A DNA stretch of 64,000 nt. It comes from Pholiota molesta (lineage: Eukaryota > Basidiomycota > Agaricomycetes > Agaricales > Strophariaceae). The DNA is taken from positions 310,001 to 374,000 of the forward strand of contig JACGCK010000026.1 in assembly GCA_014925825.1 (NCBI GenBank), given 5' to 3'. Both the position numbers and the translations under genes were made by a program. Under the pieces are notes generated by a model. It was not told the origin of the DNA. It saw nothing but the letters and a program-made list of their open reading frames with translations, and searched no databases. Positions 12,586 to 24,807 of the stretch are shown here, in pieces (the stretch's first letter is position 1; every line of letters starts with the position of its first letter).

Positions 12586-13163
12586 TGGATGTGAGGATAA
12601 GCTGTAATAATTCGCTGATTTCGCGCAGTTTTTATAATCTCTCGGACATTATTTACCGCAATCTGAAAGACCCTTATATTCAATGCGTTGTCCTACGGCA
12701 TCGGAAAGTGCACATATGTTTTCCAGTTTTTGAATCCTTTTTGAAGTATTTTGTGTAGCTTTGATTAGTGTAAGAAATTCATTAAGTACCTCTAAGATCT
12801 CCTCTTGGCAGACTCCGACTTATCTCAACCAATTTTCTAGCCAAGGCTCACGTAGGCTCCCGTCCAATAAGTTGTGCACTGGAAGCTGAAACGCGGCCCC
12901 TGTGGCCGTGGCATTCGGATATGTGGACGTCATAAAGTCCAAGGCCAACTGGCTAAGCTGCAACCGACATCAAAACATTATGATTTAATCACAATCTGAT
13001 GCGATCACCCTCGGCAGTGCAGGGTATATAAGAACGAAACCCCCCGAAAGTTGCCCCCCATCGTGGCTGCGCCCGACATCCAACTTCCCACCCAAGTTCG
13101 AGTGCTGGTTCATTCCCCCCAACATCTATCATTTTAACTCGACTTCTTATTTGTTGATCAAAT
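12586..13163. promoter_or_regulatory. Divergent promoter region with a TATA box for the rightward gene
   Basis: The cupin gene (left) and the membrane-protein gene (right) point away from each other here. A clear TATATAAG lies at 13025-13032, about 130 bp before the ATG at 13164, with C-rich sequence between them. The rest shows no coding signal. Confidence 0.55.
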
Positions 13164-14092
13164 ATGGTTCATGTTCGTTCGCGCAAGTTCTGTTGCTGCC
13201 TTCCGGTCAGGTTTGGTGTCTTCGTGAGTGGGGTTTTGCGCTGTGATTGGCGGGTATAGGGGCTAAGTGTTTTTATTTTATTTTAATGTAGATTCTGTCG
13301 CTTTTCGCGATGGTTGGAGGCTCCTTCGTCGCGGCATATGGGTACATTCAAATCTCTCAGTTGGGTACGTATTCAGTCGCTATCGAACGGGCAAAGGAAG
13401 TTGTATTGATAGGAATGTATTAGCCAAAAATCCTCTAAGCCGAGATGAGCAAATTGCCCTATGGATCCAATCAATCCTGTTCACATTCTTGGGTCTCCTC
13501 GCCATCTTCGGGTAAGCGCCCATCTAAAGCTTGTTCTGAAAAGCGACACGAGCCTAAAACCGATGAACCTTATCAGTTTCGTGGGCTGCCTGATCAAGAG
13601 TCGCCGAATGGTTGCCAACTTCGCGATTTCACTGGCACTCCACCTTGGTTTGAGCATTGCGGCCGGTATCTATTCGATGGTCAGCATCTTCAGGCAGGAC
13701 CCCCAACAGGGGATCGATAACTGCCTGAACTCCGGCACGGAGGGTGTCACGGTGGATACTTGCCGCACCTCGCTCAACATCATGAAAGGTGTCATGGTCG
13801 GCATCTACGTCCTCACCTGGTTGGTCCAATTGTGTCAGTACCCCTTTCGCTGCATCATATCGTAAAGATAGTCAAGCTCATCATTTCATTCCACACTTTA
13901 ATAGATTGCTACTTCGTCGTTGAAAGATACGTCGAGCAATTGGACGACGAGGCCGACGCCAGCAATGCCGTCGTCATGCCCCAGGGCACGGCGCAGATGT
14001 CCACTGTGACTACGTACGGCGGGTTCCCACCGCAGTACCCATTCACCGGACCCGGCGCGACGCGGGGCCAGGATGCCAGCAACAGAGTGTAA
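13164..14092 (+). CDS. Small four-helix membrane protein of unknown function
   Basis: ATG at 13164 begins MVHVRSRKFCCCLPVRFGVF with a Cys cluster (CCC) next to the first helix. After an intron comes ILSLFAMVGGSFVAAYGYIQ, then SILFTFLGLLAIFG, then NFAISLALHLGLSIAAGIYS and MVGIYVLTWLVQL: four hydrophobic spans. The extracellular-type loop between spans 3 and 4 has two Cys (NCLNSG and DTCRTS) that could pair. The cytoplasmic tail YVEQLDDEADASNAVVMPQG ends in a Pro/Gly/Tyr-rich stretch and a stop at 14092. Introns near 13224-13290, 13367-13410, 13512-13575 and 13835-13900 have standard borders. The layout resembles tetraspan/MARVEL-like basidiomycete proteins, but I cannot name a function. Confidence 0.8.
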
Positions 14093-14451
14093 TCAACTGC
14101 TAAGAACGATGTGTTTGTTAATGAGTCTGAAGTCATGATGATTTTTTATAGCTGCCTGGTGCAGTGATATGAAAATATCTGGGAGGCGTCAGTGTAGTTT
14201 TGTAAATTGCATTGTGACTAGATATACCCAATAAATCCATCTTATACGTTGTTTTTCGGTGTGCGAGTGCCATGAACTAATTTTGCTCAGTGTTGAATGT
14301 TTGAAGGATGTCGTTTGGATGAGTGCCAATAGATATCAAAACTTTTACACTGTCTGAGCGTGACTTAAGAGAAAATCGCCACCATATTGTCGCTATAAAA
14401 CAGTGTCAATAACTGGCAACTCAAACAGGACTGAGTGACTGAGCAACAAGG

Positions 14452-15960
14452 CTAAAGCATCACTATACAACAAGCGGATAGGAGCCTTTTCTGGTATGCT
14501 AACCGTGACAATGTGGGAGCAGAGTGATAGGAGGAAGCAAACAGTGAACGTACCTCTACACCGACAATGCCATCTGCGTGGATCATATAGTTCGAGCACG
14601 GCCAATCGAAGTCCCGCTCATAGAATACACACGGAAGGTGCGTCTCCACATCATTCTCAAAAATAGGTATTTGCCCAGCGCGAATTGGTGTTGACGGTAG
14701 CAACGTCCCAAGCTGTTTAGACTCGGAGGAGGAAGGCGAGGGTGACTCGGACATATCGATGTCTTTAGCATGTAAAATAGCTCCGAGGGAGAAGTCGAGG
14801 TCCGTCATGGATTCGTTGGTGATATCCTGGAAATCGTCTACGCCATTAATCAGCCTTCCGCACAAGACATGTTGACTGTAGACACATCGTCGCCTGAAGA
14901 AGATGGTGAGCATATTGATTGATCTTTGAAAGAAGGCACGAGTAGTCACCCTGTCCAGAATGATCCTACGCATGCAGGAATAATTCTTGTGTTCCGTGGG
15001 CCCCATTCCTCCCATGGAATATCGAGAGGTGGATGGTCCCTATTCAGAGAAATATATTTTGTAAACACACGCTGGTGCACGAAAATGTCGAGTCTATAGC
15101 TCTTTTCTTTATCTAAATTTTGGTATACCACACTGAGCACATGCAAGCGGTCCTCGTTGTTTGATGTGAATGGCATATCAGAATACGGGCGCCCTTCAAT
15201 GGGGCCGGCGTAGACAAAGATATGGGAAATTTCGGTGTTAGGCGCGGTTGGTGGGAGATGAAGTGTCGCAATGTGTCTTGCTGGAGGATAAGATGAGCGG
15301 ACGAGCTCATACAGCTGAATCAAACCAGAGCCAGAAGGAGAGGCAACAAAGAAGGATGCGGAATCCAGGAGTCTGAAAGCAGTCCTCGGCGAAGGCGGCA
15401 ACGAATCGAGTGGATCACGAAAAGTATCCTTTGTGATTGATTGAATAAATTCAACATACGAAAGAAGAAAAAAATAGCATACCATTATGGGATATGAGGT
15501 AGTCCAATCCCATATCCATACTCGCTCCCCCCTCATGTCCTGGTAATCATTTAGATCAAGCACGACAATCAAGAGATTCTGCGTGACTTCGAGATACAGA
15601 GTTATAGTTTCGGGGATGAATTCTTTGATATCAAAGTGCAAAATATCCTCTTCTGCGAGTGGATGGGCGGCATTGGTGGATATGGTGCGAATATGGATGC
15701 GAAAACTGCCAGGCTCGTCCTGTGACGGTGGGTCGTGCAATCAGTGTTGAGATTGCGTTAAACAATAGTGCGCTTGTACTCACTGCGTCCTCCAATAACA
15801 CTATCATATCTTGCGTTGGATCCATCGTCAAGTCCCTAATTTCAGGCCCGGTCGAATTTTGAAGCTTACGAAGCTTGACGTTGACGTTGTTGGATGTGGG
15901 TAGCCATACGACTTCAAGATTGTGGCCATCGGTGACAGATGCAGTTGATGTTATATCCAA
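14452..15960 (-). CDS. F-box-type protein, C-terminal part (agaricomycete beta-propeller-like family)
   Basis: Reads right to left: DGHNLEVVWLPTSNNVNVKL, DLTMDPTQDMIVLLEDA, HFDIKEFIPETITLYLEVTQ, GERVWIWDWTTSYPIM, SASFFVASPSGSGLIQLYEL and FDWPCSNYMIHADGIVGVE. The word pattern (D.T.DP.QD..VLLE, then WDW.TG..I, then a final D.I.GVE) is that of the large F-box protein families of Agaricomycetes, which are thought to recruit substrates to SCF ubiquitin ligases. No ATG or F-box is found at its own 5' end; the matching N-terminus lies further right at 16440-16753, separated by a duplicated internal piece. Introns near 14805-14870, 15430-15490 and 15720-15780 look normal. It may still be expressed as a fragment. 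Confidence 0.6.
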
Positions 15961-16024
15961 AACTCTCTAGAAAACTGCATGCTGACCGTGGACATGCCTT
16001 CTCCTCAAGAGGATGCAAAGCACA

Positions 16025-16753
16025 TCGCATTATTGTCGGAAGAAGGCGCGAAGAGTCACCTTATCCCGGAGGGTCCTATGCATGCAGGGTGTATAATCTT
16101 CGTTTGAGGCGAACTGCACATCAGAATACGGGCGCGCTCCAATGGGACCGGCTCGTGTACATGTCGGACAGCTGAAGCCATACGAAGCCGGATAGAGAGG
16201 TAGCAAAGATCCAGAAGTCCGAGTACGAGACAAATTAGCATACCACTATGAGATCCGAAGTAGTCCAATCCCATATCCACACTCGCTCCCTCCAGATATT
16301 GTTTGAGTAGATCAAGCACGACAGCCAAGATATTACGCGTGACTTCCAGACGGAGATCCACGGCAACGGGAACGAAAGGGAAAATTGCAAAGTGTAAAAT
16401 ATCACGGTCGTGTCGCGAGATAGCGCTGCATAGCGTGAGCGGTATAACCTGTGGATTTTAGCGACAGGGAGGTATGCCAGCGATGCAGAAGACTTGATAA
16501 GCGAGGAGTGGAAGCTGGATGTTGCGGGGGGTTTGAGACCGGCGAAGTGCAGCTGAAGAGTATATTCCAAGAGAGAGGAATTTTTTTGAGGGTGTTGTAG
16601 ATGGCTTGATTTCCCGGAGTCGGTCGCTCCCTCGTTCTCAGAATATTGGATTGCATATCGCGCGAGAGAAACGGTATCGAGGGTGGAAAGCGTTTGGATG
16701 CGCAGTGGTAGTGGTAAAGCGAGGAGACTGTGCGAGACTGCAGTGTGCGCCAA
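16025..16753 (-). pseudogene. F-box gene N-terminus fused to a decayed duplicate of the downstream exons
   Basis: The right part (16440-16753) reads LLALPLPLRIQTLSTLDTVS LARYAIQ, followed by LLEYTLQLHFAGLKPPA: an F-box-like start. The left part (16025-16410) contains DILHFAIFPFVPVAVDLRLE, then WIWDWTTSD and AGPIGARPYSDVQFASNEDY. These match DILHFDIKEFIPETITLYLE, WIWDWTTSY and AGPIEGRPYSDMPFTSNNED in the neighbouring F-box piece at 14.9-15.6 kb, but with frame changes and deletions. The nucleotide match is also visible (16025-16090 against about 14925-14990). No ATG fits the N-terminal frame. I infer an internal duplication that split the original gene. Confidence 0.6.
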
Positions 16754-16809
16754 TTGGAACGTGACATCACGCAGCCCGCCAGCGATCGGGCCGTCTCTTG
16801 CGACCTCCC

Positions 16810-18933
16810 ATGTCCCTCTCCGCCGCCCTCCTCCTCCTCGGCGCCCTCTGGGCCCTCCTCCACCTCCTCCACTTCCTCACCACCCACGGCGAGCCCGCCC
16901 TCCTGCCGACGAAGGCGCACACGCCCCCGCGCCGGCTGCTCCGCCTGCACCGCACGGTCTCGCTGCAGGTCCGGGGCCTGTGGCTGCAGGTGTCGACGAC
17001 GGGGTGGAACGGCGCGCACGACCGGCTCGGTGCGTTCCTCACAAGGAGGGGGAACCGCGCGCGCGCCCAGGGGGTGAGGGGGTTCTATGCTGTCGGTGTG
17101 GGCGTGGGGGCGGCGGGCATGCTCCTTGCCGTGCTGGGGCTGTGTGGCGTGTGCCTCACCTCTGGGTGGGGTGTCTTCCGGAAGATCGCAGGCGCCACCG
17201 CCGGAGGGGTGGGGTATGCGGGTGTCGCAACGGAGGTGCGGCGGCTGGGGAGAAGGAGCGCCGCTGCGGGGATGTCGGGGGGCGCGGGCGGCGCGCTTCC
17301 TGCGGGTGGTGCTGCATCGTTTCCGACGATAACGCCGATTGTGAGAAGCCACGCTCCTTTGTATTCGCGCTGATAGACAACTGCCGATGCCTTCCTTTCG
17401 TATGCGTTAGATCCCGGGCGTCACGGTGCCCCTCGCCCACCTGCCCGTGCTCCTCGCCGCGGTGTTCCTCGCGCAGGTCGTGCACGAGCTGGGGCACGCG
17501 CTCGCCGCTGCGCTGTCAGTCCGGTTTCTTTTCTTCATTCGTCTGCTCGGTTTCTGATGTGTTGCTTTCCGATTTGATGTGTTGCTTTTGGATGCTGTTG
17601 CTTTTGGATGCTGTTGCTTTCCGATTTGTTGCGTTTTGATGTGATCTAGGGAGGACCTGCAGATATCGGCATGCGGCGCATCGCTGACGGTCTGTGTGCC
17701 CGCCGCGTTCGTCGCGTTCCCGGCGGGCGGCGTGCAGGCGCTGCGGCCCCCGGCGCGCGCGCGCGTCGTCGCCGCGGGGCCGTGGCATAATCTGGTCCTG
17801 TGGCTGCTCTTGGGCCTGGCGGCGCGCGCGGGCGTGGGCCGGGGGGCGGCGGCGGTGGCGGGGTATCGGGACGTGGCGGGTGTGGGCAGGGTTGTGGTGG
17901 GAGTGAACCAGGTAGGTGGTTTTGGGATCGGTGATGTGAGGAGTGATTGATGTGGTTTGTAGGAGTCGCCGCTTTCTTTGCATCTGCAGCCTGGTTCTAT
18001 CATCACGCAGTTGGATGATACCCCTCTTGTGTCTGAAGATTATTCCAAGGATGCGTGGACTTCATATTTACAAGGAACAATGCAACACTCATCACTGGGG
18101 TGGTGTGTAGCAAATACTGTTCTAGGTGGAGTCTATTATCCATTCCCTATGCTACAACTAACATATTCTGGTAGCCAAAACCGACGACTGCTGCACCACC
18201 CCGAATAAGCTGTCCTCATTCTCATGTTTCGTCTCACAAGATACTGCAGAACGCGGGTGCATGGACCCGGTGCCCGTCCTCACTTCACAGCACAGTCAGC
18301 GCCGGTGTCAGTCGTCCGCCCAATGCCCCCTCGAGTCTGCATGCGTCGTGCCGGCGAAAGATGCCCAGCTTCTGCGGCTTACGGTGCGTCCAACAATAGC
18401 AGATGTGGACGGGGAGACTGTAGTGCTTTGGAGCGGACCGCCGGTGGAGATTTGGGAAGAAGGTCAGTACAATCCGATGCGTCTCATAGATGAAGATGCT
18501 GAATGAATGGTATAAACAGTTCAAGTGAGCACTTGGGCTCCTCGGATTTGGATATTACCGTTGTGGGCCCCACCGCTGGTGGCGATCTTTTGGGAGTGAG
18601 TGTTCAGCACCTGATATCAGTTTGGATCGAGTCTCAATCGCCTTTTGAAGGTATCTGACAATGGCCACGCTCTCGCTGTACTTTTTCAACCTGCTGCCGT
18701 TGCCACACCTCGACGGAACGGAACTCCTGCACTCATTGTTGGACTGGGCGTTCGAGATGGATAACGGAGCGGTTTCGTACAATTTCAGCGCTCTTGAAGC
18801 GGGCGAAAACGATCGTGAAGAGCCTCGAACGCGGCGCAGATGGAAGGAAAGGATAATGCGGTATACTCCATACGCGATGTGCGGCCTTGTGATATGTAGT
18901 ATCCTGCTCTCCATATTGAATGCGGTGTATTGA
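16810..18933 (+). CDS. Site-2 protease-like zinc metalloprotease (M50 family)
   Basis: ATG at 16810 begins [20 protein letters not shown], a membrane segment. Another long hydrophobic stretch follows ([20 protein letters not shown]). The exon at 17410-17518 carries [18 protein letters not shown], which contains the HExxH zinc motif. The next exons give [20 protein letters not shown], a Cys-containing luminal loop with [20 protein letters not shown], and [12 protein letters not shown]. The last exon has [18 protein letters not shown], the second zinc site (N...LDG) of S2P, followed by a final helix and stop at 18933. S2P cleaves membrane-bound transcription factors such as SREBP inside the membrane. 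The start lies only about 55 bp from the oppositely directed F-box fragment, so the promoter is shared. Confidence 0.9.
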
Positions 18934-19112
18934 AAAAAAAAAGTGCGATGGCATGGACATGAAGCGGAAATGCGGATGATGCATAAGGTGGTGAGGCATG
19001 GACTGTTTTACACACATGCATAAGTTGTGGGGTGCACCCATGGGTCTAAATACATGCTTCATGAACCCCTCGACGCCCGACTCAAGAAACCCCCCTAAAC
19101 GACATCGTGAGT

Positions 19113-19525
19113 TTACTTTTTCTTGGGCTTGTCGACGTCGATGATGGCCAGGCCTGGGATCCGTTATGGGGGTCAGCGTTGCGTGGGTGTTTGAAAGGGG
19201 GGGAGACGCACCGGGAGGCAGGCTCTGCCTGAGCTTCTCCGCCTTCTCTGGGTCGTCGACGGATAGGGTGTAGAGGTACCGGGAGCACCGGACCTTGAAC
19301 TTGGTCTGCGTCTTGCCGTTGGCGACCTTGGAGGGGATTTTCTTTATGCGCGCCTCTGCAGGATACGGTCAGCCATAGTAGGTGGAAGAAAACGCGAAAC
19401 GCACGGGAAGCATCCTTCCGCTGCGTGATTTTGATGAACTGCTTGATGTCGCGGATTTCTTTCGGCTAGAGGGGATGTAGGTGAGTAGGGCGCGTGGGGG
19501 CGGGCGGGGGAGGGGCACTCGCCAT
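19113..19525 (-). CDS. RPL38: 60S ribosomal protein eL38
   Basis: Spliced protein begins [20 protein letters not shown], then [20 protein letters not shown], then [20 protein letters not shown], and ends [12 protein letters not shown]. It matches eL38 over its whole short length. It has four exons. The first exon contributes only the ATG (19523-19525). The following intron (19466-19522) begins with GC (GCGAGT) and ends CTAG, so it is a GC-AG intron. Later introns near 19356-19405 and 19150-19211 are GT-AG. The eL38 protein sits on the large ribosomal subunit. It is transcribed away from SPF1, which begins about 240 bp to the right. Confidence 0.95.
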
Positions 19526-19762
19526 CGTCGGTCGGGGGTCTGGAGGGGTGCTGCTGCTTCCGTGCGACAGCGGCGGCGTTGCGGTGGGTGGCTGAACCTT
19601 ATTCGTATATCACTGCGGCTGTCTCCGTGTGCCGGGATGCCGTGCCGCGGTGTGCCGGAGTCATGTGACTATTACGCATGCCATTGGCTGGTGCCGCCCG
19701 GGCCTCTTACCGTTCCCCATATCCGCTGGCGCCCTCCCCCTAGTTGGAGACTCTCTTTCGCT
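19526..19762. promoter_or_regulatory. Shared divergent promoter of RPL38 and SPF1
   Basis: Only about 237 bp separate the two start codons, and both first coding exons are tiny (3 bp and 2 bp). The stretch is GC-rich with no clear TATA box. Both genes therefore have their real 5' coding sequence behind an intron at the very start. Confidence 0.5.
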
Positions 19763-22700
19763 ATGTAAGTCCAATTTGTTGTATAGGGTTGTACCCACTC
19801 ACGGTGCTGCAGGGCCTCTGTGAAGGTCGTTTCCCCGGAGATTGCGCGGGCGAGCCTGCACATCGCCCTGCCGTGGTACACCCACCTCTACGCCGTCCCC
19901 TTCCTCGCCCTCTACCCCCTGCTCGCCTACGCCTACTACGTCAAGTACGACCAATGGCTCGTCAGCGAGGAGTGGACCTTCCTCGCCTGCGTCTCCCTCG
20001 GCGCCGGCCACGCCCTCAGCTTCTTACTCACAAAGTGGAATTCAGGCGCACGCGCGTGGATTACGACCAAGAAGGTGAGTCCTACGCTCCTACACCTTGG
20101 CTGGCGTCTGTAATTTTATTTGTTGTGCAGGCATACTCGATTGAAGAAGCCGACCGCATCCGCATCGTCCCCCTCGCCCACCGCGGCCAGGGCGACATCG
20201 TCCCCCTCGACAAGCGCGATCCCGCAGACCCCACCACCTACACCTTCAGCTACCAGCGCGACACGTACGCCGTCACCGCCGTCGCGCCCCTCACCTTCGC
20301 GCGCCTCCCGTACCCCTCCTCCGGCAACCCGCCCCTCCGCACCTTCCTCCAGCCAAAAGGCCTGACGGGGGAGAAGCAGCGCGAGGCGCTGCACGCGCTG
20401 TACGGCGGGAACGAGTTCAATATCCCCATCCCGTCGTTCACGGAGCTCTTCGGCGAGCACGCGACCGCCCCGTTCTTCGTCTTCCAGATCTTCTGCGTCG
20501 CGCTGTGGTGCCTCGATGAGTACTGGTATTACAGTCTCTTCACGCTCTTCATGTTGGTGGTCTTTGAGTGTACCGTGGTCTGGCAGGTGAGGCGTCTTGT
20601 ATGGTATGGTATGCGCAGTTTAGTCTGACGGGTTGACAGCGTGTACGCACGTTGACCGAGTTTAGGACGATGTCCGTGTCGCCGTACCCTATCAACTGCT
20701 ATAGGGATTCCAAGTGGACCAAGATACAGACGGACGCGCTCCTCCCCGGGGATGTTGTCTCTATTGGTGAGTGCATCGCAGTGATTTCGAGTGTCCTGGT
20801 CATTGAATGCGGTGTGTTACCCAGTCCGCGTCAACGAAGAAACCACCGTGCCGGCAGATATTCTGCTCGTCAATGGGACTTGCATTGTCAACGAAGCCAT
20901 GCTGTCCGGCGAATCCACGCCCCTGCTCAAGGAGTCCATCCAGCTCCTGGACCCCGCCGAGAAGCTCGATGTCGACGGCGCGCATAAGAACGCGGTGCTG
21001 TTCAGCGGCACCAAGATCCTCCAGGCGTCGAAATCATGTATGCAGACCGTCTCGCCCTGTTCTCCGTGTTACCTGTCGCTTACCGTGTTCCGTTGACAGC
21101 TGAGATACCGTCGCCGATCAAGACCCCGGACGGGGGCTGCCTGGGTGTGGTGGTGCGCACGGGGTTCGGGACGGCGCAGGGACAGCTGGTTCGGACGATG
21201 ATCTTCTCGACGGAGCGGGTCTCGGCGAATAATTTGGAGTCGTTTTTGTTTATTGGGTTCCTCCTCATCTTTGCGATTGCTGCGAGTTGGTATGTGTGGA
21301 CGAAAGGTGAGTTGGGGTTTTTTTGTGTGCGGGTGGTGAGTTGATGATGTTCTTTGAAGGTATCGAAAGGGACCTTAAGAAGTCGAAATTGCTGTTGGAT
21401 TGTGTGCTTATTATTACGAGTGTTGTCCCTCCGGAGCTACCGATGGAACTTTCCCTTGCGGTTAACGCGTCGCTCGTAGCGCTATCGAAACATGGTGCGT
21501 CCTCAAACGTAGATTATATTTTAACACCGTTGACTCTTTCAATAGCCATTTTCTGCACGGAGCCTTTCCGAATCCCTTTTGCCGGTCGCGTGGACGTCTG
21601 TTGCTTCGACAAGACGGGTACGATCACCGCAGAGAACTTGGTCTTGGAAGGCGTCGCTGGTGTCGAGTGCGTTTTCCCGCTACTTCTCTTCCCGTACTCC
21701 GGCTCATCTCATCGTTTTTGTAGCGCCGACGATCATAGGAAGCTGGTCGATGTGAAGGCGACGTCGCGGGAGACGACTTTGTGTCTGGCCGCGGCGCATG
21801 CGCTCGTTAAGTTGGATGATGGTACGGTTGTGGGCGACCCGATGGAGAAGACGACGCTGGATGCGCTACAGTGGAACATCGCCAAAGGTGCGCCCAATCC
21901 CACTTCCTCTGCTCCCTGTCTCCGCCTCCTGACACGCTATACTCTGACCTCTGATTAGGGGACGTGCTGACGCCGGCGAGCGACTCGCCGTATGCGGTGA
22001 CGCTGACTATCCGGCGGCGGTTCCAGTTCTCGTCTGCGCTGAAACGGATGTCGACGATCGCGGCCCTGCCCGGGGGCCGGCTGGTGGCGGCGGTGAAGGG
22101 CGCGCCGGAGACGATCAAGGGGATGCTGGCGGAGGTGCCGCGGGACTATGACGAGACGTATAAGTGGTACACGCGCCAGGGCAGCCGGGTGCTGGCGCTG
22201 GGGATGAAGGAGATGGAGGGGATGCCGGCGGAGAAGGTGTGTTTTTTGTGCTGTTTTTCTTCTTTTGGGGTGAATGAAGGATGTATGGATATGGATGGCT
22301 GATGTTTTGTTTGGGTGGTAGATTAATAAATTGGCAAGGACGGAGGTGGAGAGCGGGTTGAGGTTTGCGGGGTTCTTGGTGTTCCACTGTCCGCTGAAGG
22401 AGGACGCGGTGGAGACGCTGAGGATGCTCGCGGATTCGTCCCATCGGGTGAGTTTGGTTTTGCTTCGTTCCGCGAGGTCTGCGGTGCTGATTGGGCGAGC
22501 GGTGTGTGTAGTGTGTGATGATTACGGGTGATAACCCGTTGACGGCGGTGCATGTCGCGCGCGAGGTGGAGATTGTCGATCGGGAGGCGCTGATTCTGGA
22601 CTTGGCTGAGGATGCGAAACATGATGCGGGTGCGTCTACAGTCTTTCTACTGTCTAGACAGTATGTTCACTAATTACTACATTCCTTAGATCTCGTTTGG

Positions 22701-24606
22701 CGCACTGTGGACGAGCGCAAGATCATCCCTGTCAACCCCGAAGAACCGCTGGACACGACCCTCTTCGACGAATACGACATCTGCATCACGGGCGCGGCGA
22801 TGAAGCACTACGAGCACCGGCCCGCCGCGTGGGCGGCCCTCGTGCAGAACACGTGGGTCTACGCGCGCGTCGCGCCCGCGCAAAAAGAATACATCCTCAC
22901 CACGCTCAAGACGCTCGGCTATACCACGCTGATGGCGGGCGACGGCACGAACGACGTCGGCGCGCTGAAGCAGGCGCATATCGGGGTCGCGCTGCTCGAT
23001 GGGACGAAGGAGGATCTGGAGAAGATCGCGGAGAGGCAGAGGCTGGAAAGGGTGAAGAAGGTGTATGAGAGCCAGCTGAGTATCTCGGCGAGGTTTGGGC
23101 AGGCGCCGCCGCCGGTGCCGCCGGCGATTGCGCATTTGATGCCGGAGGCGGTGGAGGCGCAGCGGAGGGCGGCGCAGAATATGGTGGATGCGAGGAAGAA
23201 GAACCCGATGGAGAAGGTGCGTTGGTGTTGTTGTTTGACCTTTTGAAGGAGACTTAACCTGCGTTCTAGTTTGACTTGGCGTCTATTACGGAGAAGATGT
23301 CGGAGATGGAGGGGGATGAGGATGTGCCGAAGATTAAGCTGGGCGATGCCTCCTGCGCTGCGCCTTTCACTTCGAAGCTGTCGCATGTCTCTGCTAGTGC
23401 GTATTCCTTCTTCCTAATGCCTTTTCCCTTGCGCCCATGATCCTAATACGTATATCTTTTAGTTACGCATATTATTAGGCAAGGACGCTGCACACTCGTG
23501 GCGACTATTCAGATGTACAAGATCTTGGCGCTGAACTGTCTCATTACTGCGTGGAGTCTGAGTGTGCAGTATTTGGATGGCATCAAGTTTGGCGACTACC
23601 AGGTAACGGTTACGGGCATGTTAATGTCGGTCTGTTTCTTGTGCATTTCGCGGGCGAAGGTAGGCTGTATTCTGTTCTTTTTTCCATTCGTGAGGTTGAC
23701 ATGAATTGTGTTTGATAGCCTGTTGAAAAGCTGTCGAAAGAGCGTCCGTTAGGAAATATCTTCAATTTCTACGTCCTTCTGTCGGTGCTTCTGCAGTTTG
23801 CCCTGCACATTGCGACTATGGTTTACATTACCAACCTCTCTTACGTCTTTGAGCCGTACGTCCTTTGGTGCTCTTTATTTTTTAGAGGCAATCTGACCTA
23901 TTACACAGGAGAACTGGTCCGATAGATCTAGAAGCCAAGTTCGAGCCCAGCTTATTGAATACCGCGATCTATCTGTTGGGTTTGTCCCAGCAAGTGTCCA
24001 CGTTCACGATCAACTTCCAGGTAGTATTTGTTGTATCAAGTCATGTTAGACCAGCAGTATTGACAGAATATTAGGGACGGCCCTTCCGCGAGGGAATCCG
24101 AGAGAACAAAGCGCTCTGGTACGGGCTCCTGGGAGCCAGTGCCGTTGCGTTCTCTGGAGCGACCGATTTCATGCCGGAACTCAACCGCTGGCTGCAAATT
24201 GTCGTGATGGAAGATGCAGTAAGTTTTTTGTGCTGCTGATTTTTCATTTTTCTCAGCTCATTACTATCTCCTTTAGTTCAAATTCCGTCTCTGCGCCGCG
24301 ATGGTCATCGATTTCGCGGGCTGCTATGTTGTGGAAGTCATCTGCAAATACCTGTTTGCGGACTTGGAGCCCAAGCCGATGGTCACGCGCGGCCGTGAGC
24401 GTCGCGAGGCGCGCCGGAGGATCCAGGAGGAAGAGAAGGCGATGCTGGAGGCTGAGAACGAGATCAAGGCGCATGCGGAGAAGGCGAGGGAGGAGCTCGA
24501 GAAGCACAAGGCGGAGAATGGGACGGCGGAGAAATCGGGCTTGGAAAAACGCAAGAATGCGAAGAAGGGCGCGGTGAATGGGGAGGCGAAGGCGAAGGCG
24601 CACTAG
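19763..24606 (+). CDS. SPF1: P5A-type ATPase Spf1, ER membrane-protein dislocase
   Basis: Spliced N-terminus [17 protein letters not shown] is followed by [20 protein letters not shown], typical of Spf1. Further landmarks are GDVVSI near 20750, the TGES-type actuator motif as MLSGEST (about 20900), the membrane motif [20 protein letters not shown] (about 21420), the phosphorylation site [13 protein letters not shown] (about 21600), [11 protein letters not shown] (about 22096) and the hinge [20 protein letters not shown] (about 22932). The acidic/basic C-terminal tail ends KAKAKAH at 24606. PPELPME is diagnostic for P5A. The enzyme removes mis-inserted transmembrane helices from the ER. About twelve introns are present. 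The ATG is split: AT at 19763-19764, a GTAAGT...GCAG intron (19765-19812), then G at 19813. In-frame sequence upstream of 19814 has a stop at 19784 and no other Met, which supports this start. Confidence 0.95.
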
Positions 24607-24807
24607 ATTATTCGTAATGATACACGTATTGGCCTGAATTTAGCGTATTAATAGTCTGTATTCTTCAAAGAGCATGTAGAGATGTTGCTGCTTGGAATTC
24701 TGTGCGTGTTGATGGTGAGAGTTCGAATGCAAGAGAGCTCGGCAAATGCCGCAGAACACAAATTTCTTCCTTCCTCACTGCCATCAACGCTGAACACGGT
24801 CTCAAAA

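Noticed and set aside
16402..17352. 316-codon minus-strand open frame over the site-2 protease start
   Set aside because: It is a shadow of the GC-rich first exon of the protease and of the F-box fragment, and its composition is Arg/Pro/Ala-rich without domains.
19820..20113. SPF1 starting at an internal GTG codon
   Set aside because: Nuclear genes start at ATG, and the spliced AT|G gives the family N-terminus exactly.
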